Shown here piece by piece: positions 29,468-42,733 of a DNA stretch of 64,000 bases. A program made the translations under genes and the position numbers. Within the stretch, counting starts at the first letter, position 1. Each line of letters opens with the position of its first letter. The stretch is from Oxytricha trifallax (Eukaryota > Ciliophora > Spirotrichea > Sporadotrichida > Oxytrichidae): positions 1-64,000 of the forward strand of contig ARYC01020269.1 of the NCBI GenBank assembly GCA_000711775.1. The letters are read 5' to 3'. The notes beneath the pieces were generated by a model that did no database searches, had not been told where the DNA came from, and was given only the letters and a program-made list of their open reading frames with translations.

Positions 29468-32400
29468 ATGAAAATCAGAAAATCTTTGAGAGATCATAAC
29501 TTTTTATTTCGACAGCAGAGCATATACTTTTCTGCCTATAGAAAGAAAGATTGCACTGTCCTCTACATTTCTACGCACGCTTCAGCTTTATCTCTATCGA
29601 TTGTCCAAAGATCTCGGTACATTTTCATTTCTCATTTAATGCGTAGATGAATAATAGAGGGATTTTCCTCAATGAAAATCAGAAAATCTTTGAGAGATCA
29701 TAACTTTTTATTTCGACAGCAGAGCATATACTTTTCTGCCTATAGAAAGAAAGATTGCACTGTCCTCTACATTTCTACGCACGCTTCAGCTTTATCTCTA
29801 TCGATTGTCCAAAGATCTCGGTACATTTTCATTTCTCATTTAATGCGTAGATGAATAATAGAGGGATTTTCCTCAATGAAAATCAGAAAATCTTTGAGAG
29901 ATCATAACTTTTTATTTCGACAGCAGAGCATATACTTTTCTGCCTATAGAAAGAAAGATTGCACTGTCCTCTACATTTCTACGCACGCTTCAGCTTTATC
30001 TCTATCGATTGTCCAAAGATCTCGGTACATTTTCATTTCTCATTTAATGCGTAGATGAATAATAGAGGGATTTTCCTCAATGAAAATCAGAAAATCTTTG
30101 AGAGATCATAACTTTTTAATTCGACAGCAGAGCATATACTTTTCTGCCTGTAGAAAGAAAGATTGCACTGTCCTCTACATTTCTACGCACGCTTCAGCTT
30201 TATCTCTATCGATTGTCCAAAGATCTCGGTACATTTTCATTTCTCATTTAATGCGTAGATGAATAATTAAGGGATTTTCCTCAATGAAAATCAGAAAATC
30301 TTTGAGAGATCATAACTTTTTAATTCGACAGCAGAGCATATACTTTTCTGCCTATAGAAAGAAAGATTGCACTGTCCTCTACATTTCTACGCACGCTTCA
30401 GCTTTATCTCTATCGATTGTCCAAAGATCTCGGTACATTTTCATTTCTCATTTAATGCGTAGATGAATAATTAAGGGATTTTCCTCAATGAAAATCAGAA
30501 AATCTTTGAGAGATCATAACTTTTTAATTCGACAGCAGAGCATATACTTTTCTGCCTATAGAAAGAAAGATTGCACTGTCCTCTACATTTCTACGCACGC
30601 TTCAGCTTTATCTCTATCGATTGTCCAAAGATCTCGGTACATTTTCATTTCTCATTTAATGCGTAGATGAATAATAGAGGGATTTTCCTCAATGAAAATC
30701 AGAAAATCTTTGAGAGATCATAACTTTTTAATTCGACAGCAGAGCATATACTTTTCTGCCTGTAGAAAGAAAGATTGCACTGTCCTCTACATTTCTACGC
30801 ACGCTTCAGCTTTATCTCTATCGATTGTCCAAAGATCTCGGTACATTTTCATTTCTCATTTAATGCGTAGATGAATAATTAAGGGATTTTCCTCAATGAA
30901 AATCATAAAATCTTTGAGAGATCATAACTTTTTAATTCGACAGCAGAGCATATACCTTTCTGCCTATAGAAAGAAATATTGCACTGTCCTCTACATTTCT
31001 ACGCACGCTTCAGCTTTATCTCTATCGATTGTCCAAAGATCTCGGTACATTTTCATTTCTCATTTAATGCGTAGATGAATAATAGAGGGATTTTCCTCAA
31101 TGAAAATCAGAAAATCTTTGAGAGATCATAACTTTTTATTTCGACAGCAGAGCATATACTTTTCTGCCTATAGAAAGAAAGATTGCACTGTCCTCTACAT
31201 TTCTACGCACGCTTCAGCTTTATCTCTATCGATTGTCCAAAGATCTCGGTACATTTTCATTTCTCATTTAATGCGTAGATGAATAATAGAGGGATTTTCC
31301 TCAATGAAAATCAGAAAATCTTTGAGAGATCATAACTTTTTATTTCGACAGCAGAGCATATACTTTTCTGCCTATAGAAAGAAAGATTGCACTGTCCTCT
31401 ACATTTCTACGCACGCTTCAGCTTTATCTCTATCGATTGTCCAAAGATCTCGGTACATTTTCATTTCTCATTTAATGCGTAGATGAATAATAGAGGGATT
31501 TTCCTCAATGAAAATCAGAAAATCTTTGAGAGATCATAACTTTTTAATTCGACAGCAGAGCATATACTTTTCTGCCTATAGAAAGAAAGATTGCACTGTC
31601 CTCTACATTTCTACGCACGCTTCAGCTTTATCTCTATCGATTGTCCAAAGATCTCGGTACATTTTCATTTCTCATTTAATGCGTAGATGAATAATAGAGG
31701 GATTTTCCTCAATGAAAATCAGAAAATCTTTGAGAGATCATAACTTTTTATTTCGACAGCAGAGCATATACTTTTCTGCCTATAGAAAGAAAGATTGCAC
31801 TGTCCTCTACATTTCTACGCACGCTTCAGCTTTATCTCTATCGATTGTCCAAAGATCTCGGTACATTTTCATTTCTCATTTAATGCGTAGATGAATAATT
31901 AAGGGATTTTCCTCAATGAAAATCAGAAAATCTTTGAGAGATCATAACTTTTTAATTCGACTGCAGAGCATATACCTTTCTGCCTATAGAAAGAAAGATT
32001 GCACTGTCCTCTACATTTCTACGCACGCTTCAGCTTTATCTCTATCGATTGTCCAAAGATCTCGGTACATTTTCATTTCTCATTTAATGCGTAGATGAAT
32101 AATAGAGGGATTTTCCTCAATGAAAATCAGAAAATCTTTGAGAGATCATAACTTTTTAATTCGACAGCAGAGCATATACTTTTCTGCCTATAGAAAGAAA
32201 GATTGCACTGTCCTCTACATTTCTACGCACGCTTCAGCTTTATCTCTATCGATTGTCCAAAGATCTCGGTACATTTTCATTTCTCATTTAATGCGTAGAT
32301 GAATAATAGAGGGATTTTCCTCAATGAAAATCAGAAAATCTTTGAGAGATCATAACTTTTTAATTCGACAGCAGAGCATATACTTTTCTGCCTATAGAAA

Positions 32401-35400
32401 GAAAGATTGCACTGTCCTCTACATTTCTACGCACGCTTCAGCTTTATCTCTATCGATTGTCCAAAGATCTCGGTACATTTTCATTTCTCATTTAATGCGT
32501 AGATGAATAATAGAGGGATTTTCCTCAATGAAAATCAGAAAATCTTTGAGAGATCATAACTTTTTATTTCGACAGCAGAGCATATACTTTTCTGCCTATA
32601 GAAAGAAAGATTGCACTGTCCTCTACATTTCTACGCACGCTTCAGCTTTATCTCTATCGATTGTCCAAAGATCTCGGTACATTTTCATTTCTCATTTAAT
32701 GCGTAGATGAATAATAGAGGGATTTTCCTCAATGAAAATCAGAAAATCTTTGAGAGATCATAACTTTTTATTTCGACAGCAGAGCATATACTTTTCTGCC
32801 TATAGAAAGAAAGATTGCACTGTCCTCTACATTTCTACGCACGCTTCAGCTTTATCTCTATCGATTGTCCAAAGATCTCGGTACATTTTCATTTCTCATT
32901 TAATGCGTAGATGAATAATAGAGGGATTTTCCTCAATGAAAATCAGAAAATCTTTGAGAGATCATAACTTTTTATTTCGACAGCAGAGCATATACTTTTC
33001 TGCCTATAGAAAGAAAGATTGCACTGTCCTCTACATTTCTACGCACGCTTCAGCTTTTATCTCTATCGATTGTCCAAAGATCTCGGTACATTTTCATTTC
33101 TCATTTAATGCGTAGATGAATAATAGAGGGATTTTCCTCAATGAAAATCAGAAAATCTTTGAGAGATCATAACTTTTTAATTCGACAGCAGAGCATATAC
33201 TTTTCTGCCTATAGAAAGAAAGATTGCACTGTCCTCTACATTTCTACGCACGCTTCAGCTTTATCTCTATCGATTGTCCAAAGATCTCGGTACATTTTCA
33301 TTTCTCATTTAATGCGTAGATGAATAATAGAGGGATTTTCCTCAATGAAAATCAGAAAATCTTTGAGAGATCATAACTTTTTATTTCGACAGCAGAGCAT
33401 ATACTTTTCTGCCTATAGAAAGAAAGATTGCACTGTCCTCTACATTTCTACGCACGCTTCAGCTTTATCTCTATCGATTGTCCAAAGATCTCGGTACATT
33501 TTCATTTCTCATTTAATGCGTAGATGAATAATAGAGGGATTTTCCTCAATGAAAATCAGAAAATCTTTGAGAGATCATAACTTTTTATTTCGACAGCAGA
33601 GCATATACTTTTCTGCCTATAGAAAGAAAGATTGCACTGTCCTCTACATTTCTACGCACGCTTCAGCTTTATCTTCTATCGATTGTCCAAAGATCTCGGT
33701 ACATTTTCATTTCTCATTTAATGCGTAGATGAATAATAGAGGGATTTTCCTCAATGAAAATCAGAAAATCTTTGAGAGATCATAACTTTTTATTTCGACA
33801 GCAGAGCATATACTTTTCTGCCTATAGAAAGAAAGATTGCACTGTCCTCTACATTTCTACGCACGCTTCAGCTTTATCTCTATCGATTGTCCAAAGATCT
33901 CGGTACATTTTCATTTCTCATTTAATGCGTAGATGAATAATAGAGGGATTTTCCTCAATGAAAATCAGAAAATCTTTGAGAGATCATAACTTTTTATTTC
34001 GACAGCAGAGCATATACTTTTCTGCCTATAGAAAGAAAGATTGCACTGTCCTCTACATTTCTACGCACGCTTCAGCTTTATCTCTATCGATTGTCCAAAG
34101 ATCTCGGTACATTTTCATTTCTCATTTAATGCGTAGATGAATAATAGAGGGATTTTCCTCAATGAAAATCAGAAAATCTTTGAGAGATCATAACTTTTTA
34201 ATTCGACAGCAGAGCATATACTTTTCTGCCTATAGAAAGAAAGATTGCACTGTCCTCTACATTTCTACGCACGCTTCAGCTTTATCTCTATCGATTGTCC
34301 AAAGATCTCGGTACATTTTCATTTCTCATTTAATGCGTAGATGAATAATTAAGGGATTTTCCTCAATGAAAATCAGAAAATCTTTGAGAGATCATAACTT
34401 TTTAATTCGACAGCAGAGCATATACCTTTCTGCCTATAGAAAGAAAGATTGCACTGTCCTCTACATTTCTACGCACGCTTCAGCTTAATCTCTATCGATT
34501 GTCCAAAGATCTCGGTACATTTTCATTTCTCATTTAATGCGTAGATGAATAATTAAGGGATTTTCCTCAATGAAAATCAGAAAATCTTTGAGAGATCATA
34601 ACTTTTTAATTCGACAGCAGAGCATATACCTTTCTGCCTATAGAAAGAAAGATTGCACTGTCCTCTACATTTCTACGCACGCTTCAGCTTTATCTCTATC
34701 GATTGTCCAAAGATCTCGGTACATTTTCATTTCTCATTTAATGCGTAGATGAATAATTAAGGGATTTTCCTCAATGAAAATCAGAAAATCTTTGAGAGAT
34801 CATAACTTTTTAATTCGACAGCAGAGCATATACTTTTTCTGCCTATAGAAAGAAAGATTGCACTGTCCTCTACATTTCTACGCACGCTTCAGCTTTATCT
34901 CTATCGATTGTCCAAAGATCTCGGTACATTTTCATTTCTCATTTAATGCGTAGATGAATAATAGAGGGATTTTCCTCAATGAAAATCAGAAAATCTTTGA
35001 GAGATCATAACTTTTTAATTCGACAGCAGAGCATATACTTTTCTGCCTATAGAAAGAAAGATTGCACTGTCCTCTACATTTCTACGCACGCTTCAGCTTT
35101 ATCTCTATCGATTGTCCAAAGATCTCGGTACATTTTCATTTCTCATTTAATGCGTAGATGAATAATTAAGGGATTTTCCTCAATGAAAATCAGAAAATCT
35201 TTGAGAGATCATAACTTTTTAATTCGACAGCAGAGCATATACTTTTCTGCCTATAGAAAGAAAGATTGCACTGTCCTCTACATTTCTACGCACGCTTCAG
35301 CTTTATCTCTATCGATTGTCCAAAGATCTCGGTACATTTTCATTTCTCATTTAATGCGTAGATGAATAATAGAGGGATTTTCCTCAATGAAAATCAGAAA

Positions 35401-37632
35401 ATCTTTGAGAGATCATAACTTTTTAATTCGACAGCAGAGCATATACTTTTCTGCCTATAGAAAGAAAGATTGCACTGTCCTCTACATTTCTACGCACGCT
35501 TCAGCTTTATCTCTATCGATTGTCCAAAGATCTCGGTACATTTTCATTTCTCATTTAATGCGTAGATGAATAATAGAGGGATTTTTCCTCAATGAAAATC
35601 AGAAAATCTTTGAGAGATCATAACTTTTTAATTCGACAGCAGAGCATATACTTTTCTGCCTATAGAAAGAAAGATTGCACTGTCCTCTACATTTCTACGC
35701 ACGCTTCAGCTTTATCTCTATCGATTGTCCAAAGATCTCGGTACATTTTCATTTCTCATTTAATGCGTAGATGAATAATAGAGGGATTTTCCTCAATGAA
35801 AATCAGAAAATCTTTGAGAGATCATAACTTTTTAATTCGACAGCAGAGCATATACTTTTCTGCCTATAGAAAGAAAGATTGCACTGTCCTCTACATTTCT
35901 ACGCACGCTTCAGCTTTATCTCTATCGATTGTCCAAAGATCTCGGTACATTTTCATTTCTCATTTAATGCGTAGATGAATAATTAAGGGATTTTCCTCAA
36001 TGAAAATCAGAAAATCTTTGAGAGATCATAACTTTTTAATTCGACAGCAGAGCATATACTTTTCTGCCTATAGAAAGAAAGATTGCACTGTCCTCTACAT
36101 TTCTACGCACGCTTCAGCTTTATCTCTATCGATTGTCCAAAGATCTCGGTACATTTTCATTTCTCATTTAATGCGTAGATGAATAATTAAGGGATTTTCC
36201 TCAATGAAAATCAGAAAATCTTTGAGAGATCATAACTTTTTAATTCGACAGCAGAGCATATACTTTTCTGCCTATAGAAAGAAAGATTGCACTGTCCTCT
36301 ACATTTCTACGCACGCTTCAGCTTTATCTCTATCGATTGTCCAAAGATCTCGGTACATTTTCATTTCTCATTTAATGCGTAGATGAATAATAGAGGGATT
36401 TTCCTCAATGAAAATCAGAAAATCTTTGAGAGATCATAACTTTTTATTTCGACAGCAGAGCATATACTTTTCTGCCTATAGAAAGAAAGATTGCACTGTC
36501 CTCTACATTTCTACGCACGCTTCAGCTTTATCTCTATCGATTGTCCAAAGATCTCGGTACATTTTTCATTTCTCATTTAATGCGTAGATGAATAATTAAG
36601 GGATTTTCCTCAATGAAAATCAGAAAATCTTTGAGAGATCATAACTTTTTAATTCGACAGCAGAGCATATACCTTTCTGCCTATAGAAAGAAAGATTGCA
36701 CTGTCCTCTACATTTCTACGCACGCTTCAGCTTTATCTCTATCGATTGTCCAAAGATCTCGGTACATTTTCATTTCTCATTTAATGCGTAGATGAATAAT
36801 TAAGGGATTTTCCTCAATGAAAATCAGAAAATCTTTGAGAGATCATAACTTTTTAATTCGACAGCAGAGCATATACTTTTCTGCCTATAGAAAGAAAGAT
36901 TGCACTGTCCTCTACATTTCTACGCACGCTTCAGCTTTATCTCTATCGATTGTCCAAAGATCTCGGTACATTTTCATTTCTCATTTAATGCGTAGATGAA
37001 TAATAGAGGGATTTTCCTCAATGAAAATCAGAAAATCTTTGAGAGATCATAACTTTTTATTTCGACAGCAGAGCATATACTTTTCTGCCTATAGAAAGAA
37101 AGATTGCACTGTCCTCTACATTTCTACGCACGCTTCAGCTTTATCTCTATCGATTGTCCAAAGATCTCGGTACATTTTCATTTCTCATTTAATGCGTAGA
37201 TGAATAATAGAGGGATTTTCCTCAATGAAAATCAGAAAATCTTTGAGAGATCATAACTTTTTATTTCGACAGCAGAGCATATACTTTTCTGCCTATAGAA
37301 AGAAAGATTGCACTGTCCTCTACATTTCTACGCACGCTTCAGCTTTATCTCTATCGATTGTCCAAAGATCTCGGTACATTTTCATTTCTCATTTAATGCG
37401 TAGATGAATAATAGAGGGATTTTCCTCAATGAAAATCAGAAAATCTTTGAGAGATCATAACTTTTTATTTCGACAGCAGAGCATATACTTTTCTGCCTAT
37501 AGAAAGAAAGATTGCACTGTCCTCTACATTTCTACGCACGCTTCAGCTTTATCTCTATCGATTGTCCAAAGATCTCGGTACATTTTCATTTCTCATTTAA
37601 TGCGTAGATGAATAATTAAGGGATTTTCCTCA

Positions 37633-38652
37633 ATGAAAATCAGAAAATCTTTGAGAGATCATCACTTTTTAATTCGACAGCAGAGCATATTTTTTTCTGC
37701 CTATAGAAAGAAAGATTGCACTGTCCTCTACATTTCTACGCACGCTTCAGCTTTATCTCTATCGATTGTCCAAAGATCTCGGTACATTTTCATTTCTCAT
37801 TTAATGCGTAGATGAATAATAGAGGGATTTTCCTCAATGAAAATCAGAAAATCTTTGAGAGATCATAACTTTTTAATTCGACAGCAGAGCATATACTTTT
37901 CTGCCTATAGAAAGAAAGATTGCACTGTCCTCTACATTTCTACGCACGCTTCAGCTTTATCTCTATCGATTGTCCAAAGATCTCGGTACATTTTCATTTC
38001 TCATTTAATGCGTAGATGAATAATTAAGGGATTTTCCTCAATGAAAATCAGAAAATCTTTGAGAGATCATAACTTTTTAATTCGACTGCAGAGCATATAC
38101 CTTTCTGCCTATAGAAAGAAAGATTGCACTGTCCTCTACATTTCTACGCACGCTTCAGCTTTATCTCTATCGATTGTCCAAAGATCTCGGTACATTTTCA
38201 TTTCTCATTTAATGCGTAGATGAATAATTAAGGGATTTTCCTCAATGAAAATCAGAAAATCTTTGAGAGATCATAACTTTTTAATTCGACAGCAGAGCAT
38301 ATACCTTTCTGCCTATAGAAAGAAAGATTGCACTGTCCTCTACATTTCTACGCACGCTTCAGCTTAATCTCTATCGATTGTCCAAAGATCTCGGTACATT
38401 TTCATTTCTCATTTAATGCGTAGATGAATAATTAAGGGATTTTCCTCAATGAAAATCAGAAAATCTTTGAGAGATCATAACTTTTTAATTCGACAGCAGA
38501 GCATATACTTTTCTGCCTATAGAAAGAAAGATTGCACTGTCCTCTACATTTCTACGCACGCTTCAGCTTAATCTCTATCGATTGTCCAAAGATCTCGGTA
38601 CATTTTCATTTCTCATTTAATGCGTAGATGAATAATTAAGGGATTTTCCTCA
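37633..38652 (+). repeat. Five-monomer type order, copy 1
   Basis: The order of types is H/F (37633), I (37837), L (38041), CAGCAG with ATACCTTTC (38245) and a rare combination of ATACTTTTC with GCTTAATCTC (38449). The same order starts at 39673, exactly 2040 bp (ten units) later, suggesting a higher-order repeat or unequal exchange. Confidence 0.7.
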
Positions 38653-39672
38653 ATGAAAATCAGAAAATCTTTGAGAGATCATAACTTTTTAATTCGACAG
38701 CAGAGCATATACTTTTCTGCCTATAGAAAGAAAGATTGCACTGTCCTCTACATTTCTACGCACGCTTCAGCTTTATCTCTATCGATTGTCCAAAGATCTC
38801 GGTACATTTTCATTTCTCATTTAATGCGTAGATGAATAATTAAGGGATTTTCCTCAATGAAAATCATAAAATCTTTGAGAGATCATAACTTTTTAATTCG
38901 ACAGCAGAGCATATACCTTTCTGCCTATAGAAAGAAATATTGCACTGTCCTCTACATTTCTACGCACGCTTCAGCTTTATCTCTATCGATTGTCCAAAGA
39001 TCTCGGTACATTTTCATTTCTCATTTAATGCGTAGATGAATAATAGAGGGATTTTCCTCAATGAAAATCAGAAAATCTTTGAGAGATCATAACTTTTTAA
39101 TTCGACAGCAGAGCATATACTTTTCTGCCTATAGAAAGAAAGATTGCACTGTCCTCTACATTTCTACGCACGCTTCAGCTTTATCTCTATCGATTGTCCA
39201 AAGATCTCGGTACATTTTCATTTCTCATTTAATGCGTAGATGAATAATAGAGGGATTTTCCTCAATGAAAATCAGAAAATCTTTGAGAGATCATAACTTT
39301 TTAATTCGACTGCAGAGCATATACCTTTCTGCCTATAGAAAGAAAGATTGCACTGTCCTCTACATTTCTACGCACGCTTCAGCTTAATCTCTATCGATTG
39401 TCCAAAGATCTCGGTACATTTTCATTTCTCATTTAATGCGTAGATGAATAATTAAGGGATTTTCCTCAATGAAAATCAGAAAATCTTTGAGAGATCATAA
39501 CTTTTTAATTCGACAGCAGAGCATATACTTTTCTGCCTATAGAAAGAAAGATTGCACTGTCCTCTACATTTCTACGCACGCTTCAGCTTTATCTCTATCG
39601 ATTGTCCAAAGATCTCGGTACATTTTCATTTCTCATTTAATGCGTAGATGAATAATTAAGGGATTTTCCTCA

Positions 39673-40692
39673 ATGAAAATCAGAAAATCTTTGAGAGATC
39701 ATCACTTTTTAATTCGACAGCAGAGCATATTTTTTTCTGCCTATAGAAAGAAAGATTGCACTGTCCTCTACATTTCTACGCACGCTTCAGCTTTATCTCT
39801 ATCGATTGTCCAAAGATCTCGGTACATTTTCATTTCTCATTTAATGCGTAGATGAATAATAGAGGGATTTTCCTCAATGAAAATCAGAAAATCTTTGAGA
39901 GATCATAACTTTTTAATTCGACAGCAGAGCATATACTTTTCTGCCTATAGAAAGAAAGATTGCACTGTCCTCTACATTTCTACGCACGCTTCAGCTTTAT
40001 CTCTATCGATTGTCCAAAGATCTCGGTACATTTTCATTTCTCATTTAATGCGTAGATGAATAATTAAGGGATTTTCCTCAATGAAAATCAGAAAATCTTT
40101 GAGAGATCATAACTTTTTAATTCGACTGCAGAGCATATACCTTTCTGCCTATAGAAAGAAAGATTGCACTGTCCTCTACATTTCTACGCACGCTTCAGCT
40201 TTATCTCTATCGATTGTCCAAAGATCTCGGTACATTTTCATTTCTCATTTAATGCGTAGATGAATAATAGAGGGATTTTCCTCAATGAAAATCAGAAAAT
40301 CTTTGAGAGATCATAACTTTTTAATTCGACAGCAGAGCATATACCTTTCTGCCTATAGAAAGAAAGATTGCACTGTCCTCTACATTTCTACGCACGCTTC
40401 AGCTTTATCTCTATCGATTGTCCAAAGATCTCGGTACATTTTCATTTCTCATTTAATGCGTAGATGAATAATTAAAGGATTTTCCTCAATGAAAATCAGA
40501 AAATCTTTGAGAGATCATAACTTTTTAATTCGACAGCAGAGCATATACTTTTCTGCCTATAGAAAGAAAGATTGCACTGTCCTCTACATTTCTACGCACG
40601 CTTCAGCTTAATCTCTATCGATTGTCCAAAGATCTCGGTACATTTTCATTTCTCATTTAATGCGTAGATGAATAATTAAGGGATTTTCCTCA
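39673..40692 (+). repeat. Five-monomer type order, copy 2
   Basis: This matches the run beginning at 37633, including the rare fifth unit at 40489. Differences are an ATAGAGGG linker after the third unit, GCTTTATCTC instead of GCTTAATCTC in the fourth, and AAAGG in the linker that follows it. Confidence 0.7.
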
Positions 40693-42325
40693 ATGAAAAT
40701 CAGAAAATCTTTGAGAGATCATAACTTTTTAATTCGACAGCAGAGCATATACTTTTCTGCCTATAGAAAGAAATATTGCACTGTCCTCTACATTTCTACG
40801 CACGCTTCAGCTTTATCTCTATCGATTGTCCAAAGATCTCGGTACATTTTCATTTCTCATTTAATGCGTAGATGAATAATAGAGGGATTTTCCTCAATGA
40901 AAATCAGAAAATCTTTGAGAGATCATAACTTTTTATTTCGACAGCAGAGCATATACTTTTCTGCCTATAGAAAGAAAGATTGCACTGTCCTCTACATTTC
41001 TACGCACGCTTCAGCTTTATCTCTATCGATTGTCCAAAGATCTCGGTACATTTTCATTTCTCATTTAATGCGTAGATGAATAATAGAGGGATTTTCCTCA
41101 ATGAAAATCAGAAAATCTTTGAGAGATCATAACTTTTTAATTCGACAGCAGAGCATATACTTTTCTGCCTATAGAAAGAAAGATTGCACTGTCCTCTACA
41201 TTTCTACGCACGCTTCAGCTTTATCTCTATCGATTGTCCAAAGATCTCGGTACATTTTCATTTCTCATTTAATGCGTAGATGAATAATTAAGGGATTTTC
41301 CTCAATGAAAATCAGAAAATCTTTGAGAGATCATAACTTTTTAATTCGACAGCAGAGCATATACCTTTCTGCCTATAGAAAGAAAGATTGCACTGTCCTC
41401 TACATTTCTACGCACGCTTCAGCTTAATCTCTATCGATTGTCCAAAGATCTCGGTACATTTTCATTTCTCATTTAATGCGTAGATGAATAATAAAGGGAT
41501 TTTCCTCAATGAAAATCAGAAAATCTTTGAGAGATCATAACTTTTTAATTCGACAGCAGAGCATATACTTTTCTGCCTATAGAAAGAAAGATTGCACTGT
41601 CCTCTACATTTCTACGCACGCTTCAGCTTTATCTCTATCGATTGTCCAAAGATCTCGGTACATTTTCATTTCTCATTTAATGCGTAGATGAATAATAAAG
41701 GGATTTTACTCAATGAAAATCAGAAAATCTTTGAGAGATCATAACTTTTTAATTCGACAGCAGAGCATATACCTTTCTGCCTATAGAAAGAAAGATTGCA
41801 CTGTCCTCTACATTTCTACGCACGCTTCAGCTTAATCTCTATCGATTGTCCAAAGATCTCGGTACATTTTCATTTCTCATTTAATGCGTAGATGAATAAT
41901 AAAGGGATTTTCCTCAATGAAAATCAGAAAATCTTTGAGAGATCATAACTTTTTAATTCGACAGCAGAGCATATACTTTTCTGCCTATAGAAAGAAAGAT
42001 TGCACTGTCCTCTACATTTCTACGCACGCTTCAGCTTTATCTCTATCGATTGTCCAAAGATCTCGGTACATTTTCATTTCTCATTTAATGCGTAGATGAA
42101 TAATTAAGGGATTTTCCTCAATGAAAATCAGAAAATCTTTGAGAGATCATAACTTTTTAATTCGACAGCAGAGCATATACTTTTCTGCCTATAGAAAGAA
42201 AGATTGCACTGTCCTCTACATTTCTACGCACGCTTCAGCTTTATCTCTATCGATTGTCCAAAGATCTCGGTACATTTTCATTTCTCATTTAATGCGTAGA
42301 TGAATAATTAAAGCGATTTTCCTCA

Positions 42326-42733
42326 ATGAAAATCAGAAAATCTTTGAGAGATCATAACTTTTTAATTCGACAGCAGAGCATATACTTTTCTGCCTGTAGA
42401 AAGAAAGATTGCACTGTCCTCTACATTTCTACGCACGCTTCAGCTTTATCTCTATCGATTGTCCAAAGATCTCGGTACATTTTCATTTCTCATTTCATGC
42501 GTAGATGAATAATTAAGGGATTTTCCTCAATGAAAATCAGAAAATCTTTGAGAGATCATAACTTTTTAATTCGACAGCAGAGCATATACTTTTCTGCCTG
42601 TAGAAAGAAAGATTGCACTGTCCTCTACATTTCTACGCACGCTTCAGCTTTATCTCTATCGATTGTCCAAAGATCTCGGTACATTTTCATTTCTCATTTC
42701 ATGCGTAGATGAATAATTAAGGGATTTTACTCA
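42326..42733 (+). repeat. Adjacent duplicated monomers with CATTTCATGCG
   Basis: Two successive units share CTGTAG together with CATTTCATGCG (Leu to Phe near the ORF end), a variant I otherwise saw only at about 57780. This indicates a very local duplication. Confidence 0.7.

Larger units (their letters stand above)
26814..30079 (+). repeat. Homogenised block of 16 type-F monomers
   Basis: Sixteen consecutive units from 26814 are type F with the same ATAGAGGG linker. The only differences noticed are a two-base insertion in the unit at 27426 and a type-L core in the unit at 29264. Elsewhere types change every one to three units, so this block points to recent amplification or conversion. Confidence 0.85.
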
